Source: Coenobita brevimanus (taxonomy: Eukaryota > Arthropoda > Malacostraca > Decapoda > Coenobitidae). Taken from it: a DNA stretch of 64,000 nucleotides. How positions within the stretch are numbered: the first letter of the stretch is position 1; each line of letters starts with the position of its first letter. Below, piece after piece: positions 45,317 through 58,918 of the stretch. The stretch covers positions 3,852,634-3,916,633 of the forward strand of contig CM064664.1 of assembly GCA_032717465.1 (NCBI GenBank), in the 5' to 3' direction. Made by a program: the position numbers and the translations under genes. Under the pieces are notes generated by a model. That model did no database searches, had not been told where the DNA came from, and worked only from the letters and a program-made list of their open reading frames with translations.

Positions 45317-46800
45317 AATAACCTAACCAAAGTCTGCTCATTTGAATGGGCCTCATTCACATTCACTCACGTCTCAAAGTTGCGGAATCTTGACTCCACC
45401 TCACAGATATCAACATCCACATACATCCCTCTTCAACCAAGACACACGCCTCCCCTGATGGCTCAGAAATATCGATGTTCGATTACTGGCATGGGTCGTC
45501 CTCCAAGACTGACACCATTTAACTACAGCAAGCAGTGTAAGTAGGCCATTATATACACCGATCAGTTGTAATGCTCATCGATTTATATAAATTTGCCATC
45601 TAGCCCATTAATTTTTTTCCACTTTGAAGTTCATGTTCATTTGACTCTGGCAGTTGCACCACAAGATTTTATTTCACTTAATCAATCAATTAATCAATAA
45701 TTTATTTTTAAGATATATCTGACAACCTTTCCTTGCCTGAATATTCTGGACTTAATGTTTGGGAGGAATGGTTCTTAGCCTACCTTTCTTCACCTACCGG
45801 CTCATAGCCAATAAGCTCATTTCTTCAAACGTCAGTGATCCGCACGTTAGACAGAAACCCTCAAAGAAAGGAGAATTCCTTCCAAAGGAGTATAGGAATA
45901 ACGGTAAGAACAACACAACTGAGCCACTTTCACACACGCCTCGAAATTGACAGTGTATAACCTGAGTGTTTTTTGCCCCAGGTTCATCATGTTGGGAACC
46001 CGGTGAACTGCAGGCTGAAAAACGTTTCATCTAAAGTCCACCATCCTCGTTTCGAGTGATAGGGAGAAAGCTGTTGAACGTTTGTTTAACTAGGAAGTGG
46101 AGTCACCCAGTCATATACGTGTCACCACGCAAAGGTGTCCTTGTGAAGAACCTTGGTACAAATTGAAAAAAAAACAAAAAAAAAACAGGCATCCTTGTGA
46201 AGAACCTCGGTACAAAGAGAAAAAAAAGACACTTTATTCCTTAGTGGAGTATGATACTCTCTGAGAGAGTGGAATATATTTTTTCTCCTATTATCCTCGA
46301 GGATCAGAAGCCAGACAAAGGATAAATGGTGAAGACTTGTTACTTTGTCATTACACAAATCTGTTTCTGCAGGAAGAAATACAGGCATCGGGAGGTTGTG
46401 TACTCACATTTCCTTATCCTTGAGCAAAGAAGAGGTAATAATGGTATTGCTACCTCTATATTAATGCAGCAGTAACTCTTAATTCCACCGTATTATGCAC
46501 AGTCTATAAATAACCTTCAATTTACTATAAGGTAAGGTAAGTTGCGGGAACTAGTCCGGTGATGGGGTAACCTAGTCTGGGTTAAGTCACACTCAGATCT
46601 TGTGAACTTGAGTACTAAAGTAAGATAATCTGCATAAGCATATACCGTACAGTTGAATGTATGTTTATACCATAGTGTATATATTAGTTGCAACCCTTGG
46701 CTTGTGTGAACGTAAACCTGGTGGAGTGTAGACTAATGTTTTTTCTAGTGTAGTCTAGCATCATCCAACCGTAGGACTGAAAGGGAGTTGATGGAAGTTT
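45031..46800. other. Unassigned DNA with a short (TA)n run
   Basis: A purine-rich imperfect repeat (gaaggaaagaaagacagaaga occurs twice near 45101 and 45162) precedes a (TA)n run at 45281-45314. No gene recognised. Confidence 0.45.
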
Positions 46801-46805
46801 GTGCT

Positions 46806-46915
<110 letters not shown>

Positions 46916-46919
46916 CCTC

Positions 46920-47650
46920 CCACAGGAACCACCTTGTCATTGTGGGATGCATGCATACCCCATAAATCTGGTGGCCCATATCGGTTGGGGGTAGATCCCT
47001 CTGGCCTCAACAGACATACAATGTTACCCATGCTGAAGGAACAATCAGTGAGGGGTCAGACTGTGTACCCATCCACCCTTAGGTGCGTTAAGGCTACGCA
47101 AGTAAACCCCGAACGTGAAATTCTTGAGTGATGTCCTTTTGAAGACAGGGCATTATAGCCAGAGCTCCGGTAGACTCCTGCAACTCTGGTCAGTAGATAG
47201 GTGCTGTGAATCTTCATACCACTGTCACAGACTAAGAACGACCAAGTAATGTGGCAGTGGGAATGCGCACTCTCACCATGACACCAAATGCTTTCATTGT
47301 ACGAGCACACTGCTATATTCATCTTCCATTTAACCCAATCATCAAAACTGAATGGCCTATGGCGACAGGATACGGTGATGATGGTAGACCATGGAGGGTG
47401 GAAGTCGCCAGCTCGAGTCCTGCACATTGGCTGCATTGGCCCAGTGGTCGCTGGCATAATGGCATAGGAACATCCCATGCCTTCAGCAGTATCCATTGTG
47501 ACCAAGCAGCCAGAAACGGACACCTAGCTGGTTAATATGATGAGGAGGGGTTTAGAAAAGGTAACCTAAACATTTGCTGCTCTACACCTTGGCAAGCAAC
47601 CGCGTTTGTCAAGGCATTCCAAACAACGGTCGAAAAACCAAAAGAATCTC
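46920..47650. other. Unassigned DNA upstream of a LINE relic
   Basis: No motif recognised. It may include the untranslated leader of the LINE that follows. Confidence 0.35.
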
Positions 47651-47659
47651 TCTGACTTG

Positions 47660-50560
47660 CAACCAGGAATATACGGGCCATGCTTGATTTTGACCAAGAC
47701 CCAGGACCACGCTGTAGGACTGCCTGTATTGCCCATGAACTAAAACGATAATAAACTGACACTGCTGCTGTACCTGAGACTCACCTCTCCAGAAAGGACA
47801 ACCTAACAGAAGGAGGAGAAGGTTATAAGTATTTCTGGAGAGGATACTCAAACAACCTACTATAGAAGATCCAAGAATCACCTGTGGGTATATCAGAGAT
47901 GCTGATGCTCTGGCACAAACCTCTCTCTAATGTCAATGTAAAACGCTCATCCGTGCCTATGCTTCAATGCTTGACACTGAGGACACCGGCAAAGATTCCT
48001 TCAACGACTCTCTGGATCTACTGCTTTCTCAAAACCACATAATGACAAACTCATCCTGTTTGAAGACTTTGATGCCATTATAGGGCTCCATGGAGTTGGC
48101 AACATGAACGGCAATGGCCTTAGACTGCTTTCATTATGTTCATAACACAGTCTGGTCATCACCAACACCGTTTTCCAACTTAAGAATAAACAAAAGACAC
48201 GTGGATGCATCCACGATCTAGACACTGGCACCTAATTGATTATGTCACTATAAGGCAGCAAGATTAAAAAAAAGAAGTTCTTATAACCCAGTCCATGAGA
48301 GGTGCTGGGTGTTCAGCAGACCATGACATTATACTCGCCAAACCGCAACTGGTCACATGCCCACAAATGCACCGTAGACCAACATCCAAGAATATAAACT
48401 TTACTGTTTTAAAGAATGCAGCAACTTGTAACACCTTCTGCAGTACTATTACGGACAAGCTGTCTCAATGCCCACCACTTGGCCTAAGCATCAGTGCAAC
48501 AAACCTAGACACTGAGTGGCCGAACATTAAGACAATGCTCCACGGCACTGCCATAAAAAAACAAAACAAAAAAATCTCCTCTAATCGCCAAAATGGCTGG
48601 TTTGATGATCATGCTGAGGACATATATTTCCTTCTTGCAATGAAGAATAGAGCACATAACAACTGGTTGGCTCATCCTAGTTCCCTAACCCTAAAAACTG
48701 AATTCCAGAATCTTGTAAATGAAACCCAGAGGACGCTGCCTGACATGAGACCAAATTGTGAACCGAGCAGGCAAAAGAGCTGCATAAACTAACTGATATT
48801 TACGACGAACCTGGATTCTACAAGTCGATAAAACATAAGTCGGAACCAAACACAACATAAGACACTATACGTTCACCTGAGGAAGAGCGCCTGAAAGACA
48901 TGGAAGCAATCCAAGAAATATGGACACAACGCTTCAACACCGTACTGCACTGAAGCAACCCAATGTTGCAAAATATCCTTCATGATATCCCAAATGCTCC
49001 TCAAGCAGCAGGTCTCAATGTCCAACCTACACTTGCAGAAACTGTTCAGGCCATCCGATCTATAAAAAATAACAAAAACGCAGGCACTGATGGAATGCCA
49101 TCTGAATTAATCATTGAGGGTGGACAGTTAGTCCACCAGTGCCTTGATAATCTCATTCTGAATATCTGGAATAAAGAACAAATTCCATCTGCATGGTGTA
49201 TTTATGATACTGTAACCATTTAGAAGAAGAAATGGGACTGCACAAATTGAAACAATAGTAGAATTATCTCCCTCCTGGTGAATGCTTGCAAAGTACAAGC
49301 CAAGATGTTATCCAGACTGAAAAATCATCTGACTGAGTCAACATTTCTTGAAACACAATATGGATTTGGTAGGGAAAAAAGCTCCTGTGATATGATCTTA
49401 TGATCTTTGTTGCCAGACAGATACAAGAAAATGCCACAAGCAGAACTGTGAATTGTATTTATATTGCATTTACGAGTGCTGATCTTGCAAAACTATTTGG
49501 CACTGACAACAGGGAAATTTTACGGAACGCTCTTTCAAAATTTGGAGTTGAAAACAAATTTTTTTACCATCCTGAATAGTCTGCATGACAACTTGAATGT
49601 TTGTGTGTCCATAGGTGGGAGCAAATCTGAGCCCGTCAAAGTGGACATGGTGATAAAGCAAGGATGTGTTCTGGCTCCTGTCATTTTCAATATCTGTCTC
49701 ACTGCAGTCGTCCTTTTAAGTCACCAACAAATGAATCCTGCTGATTTAATAAAAATCCATTTCCGTCTAGACGGTAACTAATATAATCTCGGACGTCTTC
49801 AGTCACAGTCAAAGGCTTCTTGAGCTGAGAGCTATGCTATCCTTACACGTGCCGCAGAAGCCCTACGACAGAGTATTGCTATCATTTCTAACATATACCA
49901 TGCAATGGGATTCTGAATGTCAGTAAAACAAAAACTATATCAGAGAAACAACCTAGCAAAGCCTCATACATTTCAGGTAAAAGGCTAAAATGTTTAACAG
50001 GTGGAGAATTTTACCTACCATGGATGTGTTCACAGATAAACTTAACATTGATGTAGAAGTCCTTGCACGAATCAACCACGTCTCGGCTTTTTCTGGACGT
50101 CTCAGACCCAGTGTCTTTGAATGTATTAGCCTGAGTATCGAGAGAAAGGTAGCAGTATATAAATCTGTATACCTCTCCACTCTCTTATACGGATCTGAAT
50201 TTAGGCTTCCAACAACCTTCATATCAAACAGCTTGAGTCATTTCACAGCCAGTACGTACAATGCATCCTAGGATTCAAATGGGATGATAAAGTCCCCCTG
50301 TTACAAATCCTCCAGTGGGCAAAATCAACCAGCATAGAAACCATGATGTCCTAATAATTTTTTATATGGGTCGGACACGTGTTCTGCATGCCAGAGTACC
50401 ACTTCCAAGCCAAGTTCTGTATGGCCAATTTCCCGCAGCACGTCACAACCCAGAGGGACAGAAGAAAAGATAATTATAAAGATCATATAAGGACAACTCT
50501 GAAGAAAGGCAACATCATACTAAAAGATCGTGAAACCAATACCTCGGACAAAGAACAATG
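47660..50560 (+). mobile_element. Heavily decayed LINE of a third family
   Basis: Plus-strand order of LINE parts, in several frames. Endonuclease pieces near 47740-48300 read DNLTEGGEGYKYFWRGYS and TWMHPRSRHWHLIDYVT, then GAGCSADHDIILAKPQL (the SDH-like end reads ADHD). The linker is at 48295-48792. The reverse transcriptase start KNNKNAGTDGMPSELI is near 49075, VIKQGCVLAPVIFNICLTAV near 49650, and the tail KVAVYKSVYLSTLLYGSEF at 50140. WVGHVFCMPEY and RRKDNYKDHIRTTLKKGNI lie near 50370-50510. No YADD box is readable. It is clearly a different family from L and from the RTE-like copies. Confidence 0.75.
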
Positions 50561-50824
50561 ACAAGCCCTTTGCAGCGAAGGAACAAGGCATCTTGAAGAA
50601 GATCGGAATCTGGCCTGAGAAAAGTGTAGAAAATGGAGGCACAACCAAAACAAAGTTCTCCCATCAACCCAGGATGTGATATGCTGACTGTGGGGTAAAG
50701 TTTGTGGATCCAGCATTAGTCCGCACAGTCACACACGTTGGCACCAAAAACAGTGAGAAACACACTATCCTAGTGAGTATGGCAGTTGTTGTCTTCTATA
50801 CCAGAAGGACAGTTTTAAGTACGT

Positions 50825-50993
<169 letters not shown>

Positions 50994-51111
50994 AGAGCAA
51001 ATATGCATCGCTGTTACTCCAACATCACAATATCGTACAAGAAATTGCATGAGTATTTTGTCTGACACTGTAAAGTAAATTCGTAAGTGCCTAATCCTCT
51101 ATCTGACTGTG

Positions 51112-51423
51112 ATGGCAGATCGTCTGCATATAGTGAGGATGTGGCTGGAAGGCGTATCGGTGAAAGACATTGCCCTGGAGACTGGTGCAAGTGTCTCCTC
51201 GATTTACAGATGGATTGACTGCTGGCAGAAGGAGATAAACGTTGATGCCAAAGCTTGTGAGAGAATACGTCATCTCAGAACTACATCCTGGAGGACGAGA
51301 ACAGAGACAGGAGACGACACACTATCCCAGCAACGTCATTTCATTTCCTTGTCCACAGTTTTGTTTTTTTGCAAAATTAAACATTGTTTCTTGGAACGCA
51401 TATCCTCTTCCTTTTCATGTTGA
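51112..51423 (+). CDS. Helix-turn-helix ORF, possible transposase N-terminus
   Basis: From ATG it reads MADRLHIVRMWLEGVSVKDI and then ETGASVSSIYRWIDCWQKE. This is a clear helix-turn-helix of the kind at the N-terminus of many transposases: a WLEG-S--DIA helix, a GAS turn and a recognition helix SSIYRWI. After about 60 residues the text loses recognisable structure, and no DDE core follows in the next kilobase. It may be a fragment of a DNA transposon or a small exon. No inverted repeats were found around it. Confidence 0.4.
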   Translation: MADRLHIVRMWLEGVSVKDIALETGASVSSIYRWIDCWQKEINVDAKACERIRHLRTTSWRTRTETGDDTLSQQRHFISLSTVLFFCKIKHCFLERISSSFSC

Positions 51424-51429
51424 GAAGTC

Positions 51430-53220
51430 AGTATTCTTTGATTTGCCAAATAATCATTGTGGGGCTCAAAATATAATACGAAAATCGCGGGACATCTCTT
51501 GGAGTCTCGTGCCTCGACCAGTTGCCAGCCAGTCTTGATTTGTGGTTACAGAAATGCGTGACAGGACTAAACTGGCGGAGAAACTTGGAACGCAAGACAC
51601 TAAAAACTCTTTAGGAATATCAAGAAACTGCCACCATTGTGTTTGTAAAAATAAGGCAAAAGTTTGCATAAAGAACAATATATCCTGTTTACGTTTACGA
51701 TCCTGAGTGTAAATCCCTTTACCTTCTTTGTATCAGTCTTCCTCTCATTTGACGATTATTTTTTTTTTATTACATATTTTAGGGCAGGAGTTTAATTGAG
51801 GATGTTTCTCTTTCCCGCCAAGCGCAATTCTTGTCAGTAGACAAAAAAAACAAAAAAAAAACAGCATATCACAAAGTAATTATTTAGCAGTTTCTTATAG
51901 TGTGCATTAGTGCCGCGTTACTTTCCTTGTTTGGCAGCAGGATACCACTGTATATCTCTTAAACCACTCACTGCGATGTATTAGTTACTCTGGCAACCAA
52001 CAACCTATTTCATTCAACTGTGGAGACATTTCATAGTGAAGGGGTGATTAACGTTATATCGAACTCCTCTACGTTGAAGGCAACGTGAATGAGTTCACTT
52101 TCAACATATAGTTTGCTCAACATCTTCAGAATATGAACTCGTATACCAGTAGATGAAAATACATCTCAAGTGACTCATTAGTACCCTGTCCTAGTAACTG
52201 CTTAACTGGTCCCTGATTTTCCGTGTAATATATTGTCTAATTGAATAAAAGTATATACCCATCTCAATCAGTATCATAATTATGTTTTCCAGGTAATTTC
52301 ATTGATTACTAAAGTGCTCAAATGGTGGAGTAATTGTCATCATGTTCCTCTGGATCTCTGAGACGAAAACAGCCAAGCTGTTTATTGCCAGACACTCTGG
52401 CCTCTTGGAGTAAACATACCTTTGTGAATATAACAATAATCGATGTTAATCATCTTGGGGGATCCTAGGAATGCACCTGTAACCATCCAGGAGGATCTAG
52501 GAAGACTAATTTCTGACCGGTCTCTCAGTAACACTGACTCTGCTAGACTGGTCCCTGGGCTGGTCTGTCACAGAACAAAACTGTAATGAGATATCAAGGG
52601 TTGGCATACTCATGAAATATGTCAGTGTTGTAAAGTGCTTGACAGACCAGCTTAATTTCTGCAATATATTCTATCAGTTATAGTAATAAATGATCAGGAT
52701 CTCCCCCCCCCCCCTATAAAAGACAAATTGACAGAGGGTGAAACTAATGAACGGAACGAACACTAATATTATTTTGGCACTAACTTAAATACACTACAGT
52801 CTCCGAAAGTCCCGTTCCTCCTCCTGCCGTTCAGCAACTCGCAACCTATTATAAGTTGGATTAAGGTTGCATACAGTCACTATAGTGTGTTTGGTTATTT
52901 ACAGTTTAGTTTTACCCAGTTGTTAGTTACAGTTACACTATATAATGACTGAGTAACAAATGGGCAGCAGAAAGAACGAAAATTTTGAAAAAATAGTGCA
53001 TTTACGTCAGTTTCAAAAATAATTAAAATTCTTTGCCTTCATGTTTTTCATACTCTCCCAATCTGCATTTTTTATGCGGAAGGCAGATGCTGACCATTGT
53101 TCTTTAACTCGCTAAGAACAAGAATAAGTGAAAGGAATAATAAGGACAGTTAATATGAAACAAAATTATCAATAGAGCTTTACGGCAGTGAGTACCTGAA
53201 GGTCAGATGACAAAGGTACG
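51430..53220. other. Unassigned DNA
   Basis: AT-rich, with no domain or repeat family recognised. A C-run lies near 52700. Confidence 0.5.
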
Positions 53221-53221
53221 G

Positions 53222-53430
53222 ATTTTCGTCAGTGAAGGAAACTCCATATCACCACTTCCTTATGGACATCTTTTTGGATATGGATGGTTACTTTATTCTC
53301 TACGTTATTTGTGCAGAGTAAGGCGAAATTGGTAGTATTTATGGAACACAGAAGAGGACAGGAAGGTGTAAAAAACATATATATATCTCCGACGAAAAGG
53401 TACTATAAAGCTTCCTCAGCCAACGAGAGT
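53222..53430. mobile_element. MITE of the GGAAGCTCCC family, copy 4
   Basis: Left end TTTTCGTCAGTGAAGGAAAC. The right end reverse-complements to CTCTCGTTGGCTGAGGAAGC. The interior shares 'ggatggttact', 'ttatttgtgcagagtaaggcg' in part, and 'cagaagaggacag' with copies 2 and 3. Non-coding. Confidence 0.7.
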
Positions 53431-53627
53431 ACGCGTCGAATTAACTGTGGGTGATGAAACAGACACTTAATCAACGACACGGCTTTTGGTGATGATTATA
53501 CAGTCTCCTTCACCAACCCGTCTCTGCCAGGTCCTTAAGATGTACAGTTACTGTACATTCAGTAATACACCTACACTCATATTTGATTTCAGTACACTAT
53601 CTTATGAGTACATTTGAAGGATAAGTG

Positions 53628-53714
53628 AGGTGGGTATCGGAAGAGCACATGCCACAGAAGTGTGTGTGTGTGTGTGTGTGTGTGTGGTGGGTATCGGAAG
53701 AGCACATGGCACAG

Positions 53715-53773
<59 letters not shown>
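53628..53773. repeat. Duplicated flank and (GT)n microsatellite
   Basis: The segment 'gtgggtatcggaagagcaca' followed by 'tgccacagaagtg' occurs twice (about 53628 and 53687), each time followed by a GT run. This forms a two-unit repeat of about 59 bases whose second GT run is longer. Confidence 0.85.
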
Positions 53774-53774
<1 letters not shown>

Positions 53775-54009
53775 TCACTGATCAAGAGAGTATTTGTGGT
53801 AGTACCAGTAACTGCAAATCCCTGCTCATCAGAAATGTGAACCTGGTGGACTGGGGACTAAACTGACATTCCTCCAACATCTCAAAATTCTCCATCTGGG
53901 AGATGGGGAAATAGATGAGGGACACTTGTATAACCAGGCGGTGGAGCCGCCTGGTTCCAACTGTGACACTGCATAAAGGCATCCATTTGTATTACAAAGC
54001 ATTTCTTCA

Positions 54010-55800
54010 TTTTTTTTTTTTTTTTATGCGACGAAGTAGGAACCAAAGGCTTCGAGCTCGCAAAACAGTTCCTTCTAAGAAAAAAAAAAAAAACAATACA
54101 AAAGAGAGCCAAATTCAAGATCTGCTGATTTCGAGATGCCTGGACACACTGCATTTGAAAGACTGGAGATCAAAGGAAGTAGGAAATACAGACAGAGGTA
54201 GACAGTTCTAGAGTTGACCTGTTGCGTAAATAAAGGATTGGGAGTAACGGTTAACTCTTTCATTAGAGAGTTGGACAGAAAAGGGATGAGAGTTTATTGC
54301 TAGACGGGTGCTACGCACCCGTCGTGGAGGTGGAGGGATGCAAGCAGACAGTTCAGAGGAGCAATGAACATGGAAGTAGCGATAGCAAAAAAATAAAGAG
54401 GCAACAGTGCAGTGAAGAAACAGAGGTTGAATGGAGCCACTAAGAGGAGCAGAGTTGATGTGACGAAATGCCTTTCACTCCACCCTATTAAGAAGAGCTG
54501 TATGTGGGGAGCCTCCCCACACATGAGAGTTGTACCCCATACAGGGGCGAATAAATCCCGTGTATGAAGTCAACATCTGTGCCGGGGTAAAGAAGGTACG
54601 GAGTCAGCTTACTACACCTAATCTCTTGGAAGCAGATTTTACCAGAGATGTAACATGATCTTTCCAAGATAAATCCCGAGTGAATGAAACCCCAAGCATG
54701 TTCAAGGATGATGCTGGATTGAGCTGGATATTATTATATTTTAGTGGGTACTCCTGTGGAAGATTCTGTTGGGTTGATAGGTGTAAAAACTGGGTCTCAG
54801 ATGCATTAAAAACAACAATATTATTTTCATCCCAGTCAGAGGTACAAGCCAGGTCAGATATTAGGAGTGCCATAGCCTCATCCCTTGTTAGTTGAAGTAA
54901 CTGCTGGGATGGACGTTGCGGGAATTGAATGGAAAGGCGACGGGCGGAATCATCAGCATACGAATGGATAGGGTTAGATCAGCAGCTCCAAAGTGCCACA
55001 GTCGCCGTTTCTTTGGAGGGTTCACAGGCTGTATCAGAGTGATAGGACAGGTTAAGATAATAAGGTTGTGATCAGAGGAACCCAATGGGGAGAAAAGATT
55101 AACACTGTAAGCAGAAGGATTAGTTGTATGGAAGAGGTCAAGTATGTTGGAGCTCTCTCCAAGGTGGTCAGGGATACAGGTAGGGTGACGTACATGCTGC
55201 TATAAGTCATTAAGGATAGAAAAGATGTAGGCTTGTTCACCAGGTGGATCAGTGAAAGGAGAGGAGAGCCAAAGGTGGTGGTGAAAATTGAAATCTCCTA
55301 GAACGGAGATTTCAGAGAAAGGAGAAATGGATAGAATGTGTTCCATTGTAAAAGTAAGATAGTCAAAGAATTTTTGATAGTCAGTAGAATTAGGGGATAA
55401 GTAAACAGTGCTGATATATTTAGTCAGAGAATGACAGGAAAGCCGAAGCCAGTGAGTAGAGAGTTTCAAAAGAATCAAGTTCAGGAACACGAGAGCAAGA
55501 TAAGATGCTGCGTACATATACACAACAGCCACCTTTGGCTTTGAAATGAGTATAGAGAAAGTAGGAGGATACAGAAAAGGGTTTGCTGTCAGTTGCCTCA
55601 GACAGCTGAGTATCGGTTAAAAAGCGAAGGTGAGGTTTAGAAGAGGAGAGGTGATGTTCAACAGAAAGAAAGTTAGAGGAAAGTCCGCGAATGTTGCAGA
55701 AATGAAGAAGTGAATCAGACAGTTTTACACTCAACTCATAGAGTCGTCACCGCGAGAGAGGCGGTTGGTGGGGGCATTTGTGGTCCTCCCACCCTGGGGA
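54010..55800 (-). mobile_element. Family L LINE copy L3, internally deleted
   Basis: Minus strand. Endonuclease: LLHFCNIRGLSSNF, then LRFLTDTQLSEATDSKPFS, then EISVLGDFNFHHHLWLSSPF, then PMGSSDHNLI near 55075. At about 54982 it jumps straight to a degraded region beside the YADD box and on to AMALLISDLACTSDWDENN. So the linker and most of the reverse transcriptase are missing. The C-terminal part (SLNMLGVSFTRDLSWKDH) and the 3' UTR, with an oligo-T on the plus strand at 54010-54025, complete the copy. Confidence 0.85.
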
Positions 55801-55883
55801 GTCCGAGGCAAGGTCTAAATGTGCCAGGATTATTATAATCTATATAATTATTACGTGTGTCTGTCTGGGCACTTGTATGTATG
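55801..55883. other. Short spacer between two LINE copies
   Basis: About 80 bases separate the 5' end of L3 from the 3' end of L4. Nothing recognised. Confidence 0.5.
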
Positions 55884-58800
55884 TGTTTTTTTCTTTATGC
55901 ACGGAAGAAGAAATCAAAGGCCGGGAGCCTGTAAGTTGTTCCTTAAGGAAAAAACGAAAACAAGGTTAAAAAGAGCCAAGTTCAAGATATAATCATTTAG
56001 AGATGCCTGGACACACTGCGTTTGAAAGATTGGAGATCATAGGCAATAGGAAATACAGACAGAGGGAGACAGTTCCAGAGTTGTCCTGTTGCATAAATGA
56101 AGGACTGCGAGTAGTGATTAACTCTCGCATTAGGGAGCTGGACAGAAAAAAGATGAGAGTTTGTTGCTAGACGGGTGTTACGAGCTCGAGTTACTGGTGG
56201 AGGAATGCAAGCAGACAGCCCAGACGAGCAGTGACCATTGAAGCAGCGATAAAAAAAGAGATAAAGATGCAGCAGTGCAGCTAAAAGACAGAGGTAGAAG
56301 GGAACCAGTAGGAGAAGGAGAGTTAATGAGGTGAAAATCCTTTGTCTCCACCTTGTTGAGAACAACTGCATGTGAGGAGCCTCCCCAGGCATGAGCAGTG
56401 TACTCTACACAGGAGCGAATAAAATCCATTTATAAAGTCAACAACTGTGCAGGGGTTAAGGAGGCACGGAGTCGGCTTAGCACACCCAATCTCATTTACA
56501 AGAGAAGTGATAATTTCTTTCCAAGATAAATCCAGATATAATGAATCCCCAAGTATGTTTAAAGGTGATGCAGGATTGAACCGGATATAATAAAAAATTA
56601 GGGGGTTCTCCTGTGGAAGATTTTGTCTATTGATAGATGTTAGATCTGAGGTTTGATGCCTTGAAAACAAGTTAAAGTTTACCCCAATCAGATATATGAG
56701 CTAAATCATACATTCGGTGTGCCATAGCTTCATCCCTTGTTTGCTGAAGTAACTGCTAAAATGGAAGCTGCAATAGGTGAATGTAAGGGTGGAGGGTGGA
56801 GTCATCAGCGTATGAGTGGATAAGGTCAGATGTAAAGCTTATAAGGTCATTCATGAATAAAAGGAAGAGAGTTGCTGATAAGTCAGAGACCTGAGGAACA
56901 CCACTATTGATAGCTCTAGGAGAATAACGGTGGCCGTCTACAACAGCAACAATAGAATCAGCAGAAAGGAAGCTAAAGGTGAAGGCAGAGAAAGATAGAA
57001 ACCGTAAAAGGGCAGTTTGGAAATTAAAGCCTTATGCCAAAATTAAATATTTATGCCAAACACGATCGAAAGCCATTCAGATGTCAAGTGCAATGGCAAA
57101 GCTTTCTCCAGAGTCCCGAGAGGAGGACGACCAGGAGTCCGAAAAGAAGGTGAGAAGATCGCCAGTGGAACGTCCCTGGCGGAACCCATTCAAATGATCA
57201 AAAGCAAGGTTATGATAAGAAAGATGTTTAAATTTTATTGTTAAGAATAGACACCAAAACTTGAAATACAGGATGTTAATGTAATTGGTCGATAGTTAGA
57301 GGGCTGGGAATGGTCACCATTCTTTGGAACAGACTGAGTGAGAGCAAACTTTCAGTAAGAAGGAAAGGTATAAGTTGACAGACAAAGGCAAAAGGGTCAA
57401 TCTAGGCAGGATGTAAGCACAGAAGCACAGTTCTTGAGGACAACAGGATGGATCCCATCAGGCCCATATGTCTTATTAAAATTGAGGCTGGTGATGGCAG
57501 AAAATACATCTATTGAAAACCATTTTAATTTCAGCTATGAGGAAGTCAGAAGGAGGAAGTGATAGGGGAACAGCACAAAAATCGTCCAAGGTGGAATTGG
57601 AGGAGGAAGTCTGAGAGAAGAGTTCTGTTTTATCAGTAGAAGAAATAGCTACAGACCAATCAGAATGGAAAAGAGACGTAAAGATAATGAGATAAAGATG
57701 TTAGAAGAGTTTTCGGCATGGTGTCAGAAGGAGCAGGAAGAATTGGAGCTTTAGAGTTCAGAGCATTTAGTACAAATGATATTACTTTTAACTGAGGAAA
57801 GAACAATTAGCCCAGTTCTGAGAAGGAACATAAAAGACATGAGATTCAGGAGTGGGTTGACTCCAGTACCTTTTGTAGGCCTTCGCTTTGTTGTGGAGAG
57901 CATTAGAAAGAGCGTGATTAAACCATTTTTTTTTTTAAGTTTTAGTCTGAGGACATGAGAAAAGAATGTATGCTTCCATCCCCAGGGGAATAACATATAT
58001 AATGTGCAAGGCACACTCAGATTGCTCCCAGCCAGAGAAGCAATAATCATTCCAGGGATAATCAAGGAAGTATTGTCTGAGGGCATCCCAATCTGCATCT
58101 CCAAAGTGCCACAGCCACCGCTTCTTTGGAAGGTCCACAGGCCTTACTGGAGCGATAGGACATGTTAAGATGATAATGTTGCGGCTTGAGGAGCCCAGTG
58201 GAGAGGAAAGATTAACAGTGTAAGCAATAGGATTAGTTGTAAGGAAGAGGTCGGGTATGTTGGAGCTCTATGCAAGATGATGAGGGATATTAGTAGGGTG
58301 CTGTACAAGGTGCTCCATGTCATTAAGGATAGAAACGATGTAGGTTTGTCCACAACGTGGATTAGTCAAAGGAGAGGCAGCCAAAGGTTGTGGTGAATAT
58401 TGAAATCTCCTAGAATAGAGATTTCTGAGAAATGAGAAATCGATAGAATGTGTTCTATCTTAGAAGTAAGACAGTTGGAGAGATTTTCATAGTTAACAGA
58501 ATTAGGGGATAGGTAAACAGCATAAATATATTTAGTTAGAGAATGACAGGAATACAGAATCCAGAGTAGAGAATTAAGATTAAAGTTCAGGAACACAAGC
58601 GCAAGCTATGTCGTTGTGTACATCTACACAAAAACCACCTTTGGCTTAGAAATGAGTATAGGGAAGGAAGGAAGATACACAAAAAGTCTTCCTATCAGTC
58701 GCCTCAGACAGCTGGGTCTCACTTAGGAAGAGAAGGTGAGGTTTACAGGAGGAGAGATGGTGCTCAACAGAGAGAATGTTGGAGGAGGGGCCACGAATGT

Positions 58801-58918
58801 TGCAGAAGGAAGAAGTGAGCCAGGCTGTGGTTAACGGCATCTCACTGGGTCATCACCGGGAGAAGAGCGGATGGTCGGGGTTTTGATCTTCCCCCCCCCC
58901 TTCCCTCAGGGTCTCCGA
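55884..58918 (-). mobile_element. Family L LINE copy L4, most complete copy
   Basis: Minus strand, with all domains in order and many stops. Endonuclease start SSFCNIRGPSSNILSVEHH and LSETQLSEATDRKTF are at 58646-58840. EISILGDFNIHHNLWL is at 58366-58596. The linker is near 57750-58140. Reverse transcriptase motif FRQGRSTGDLL is near 57180, SFAIALDI near 57100, and a YADD box is preserved near 56815 (HSYADDSTLH). The tail GQLWNCLPLSVFPIAYDLQS is near 56080. It lies head-to-tail with L3. Confidence 0.85.
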
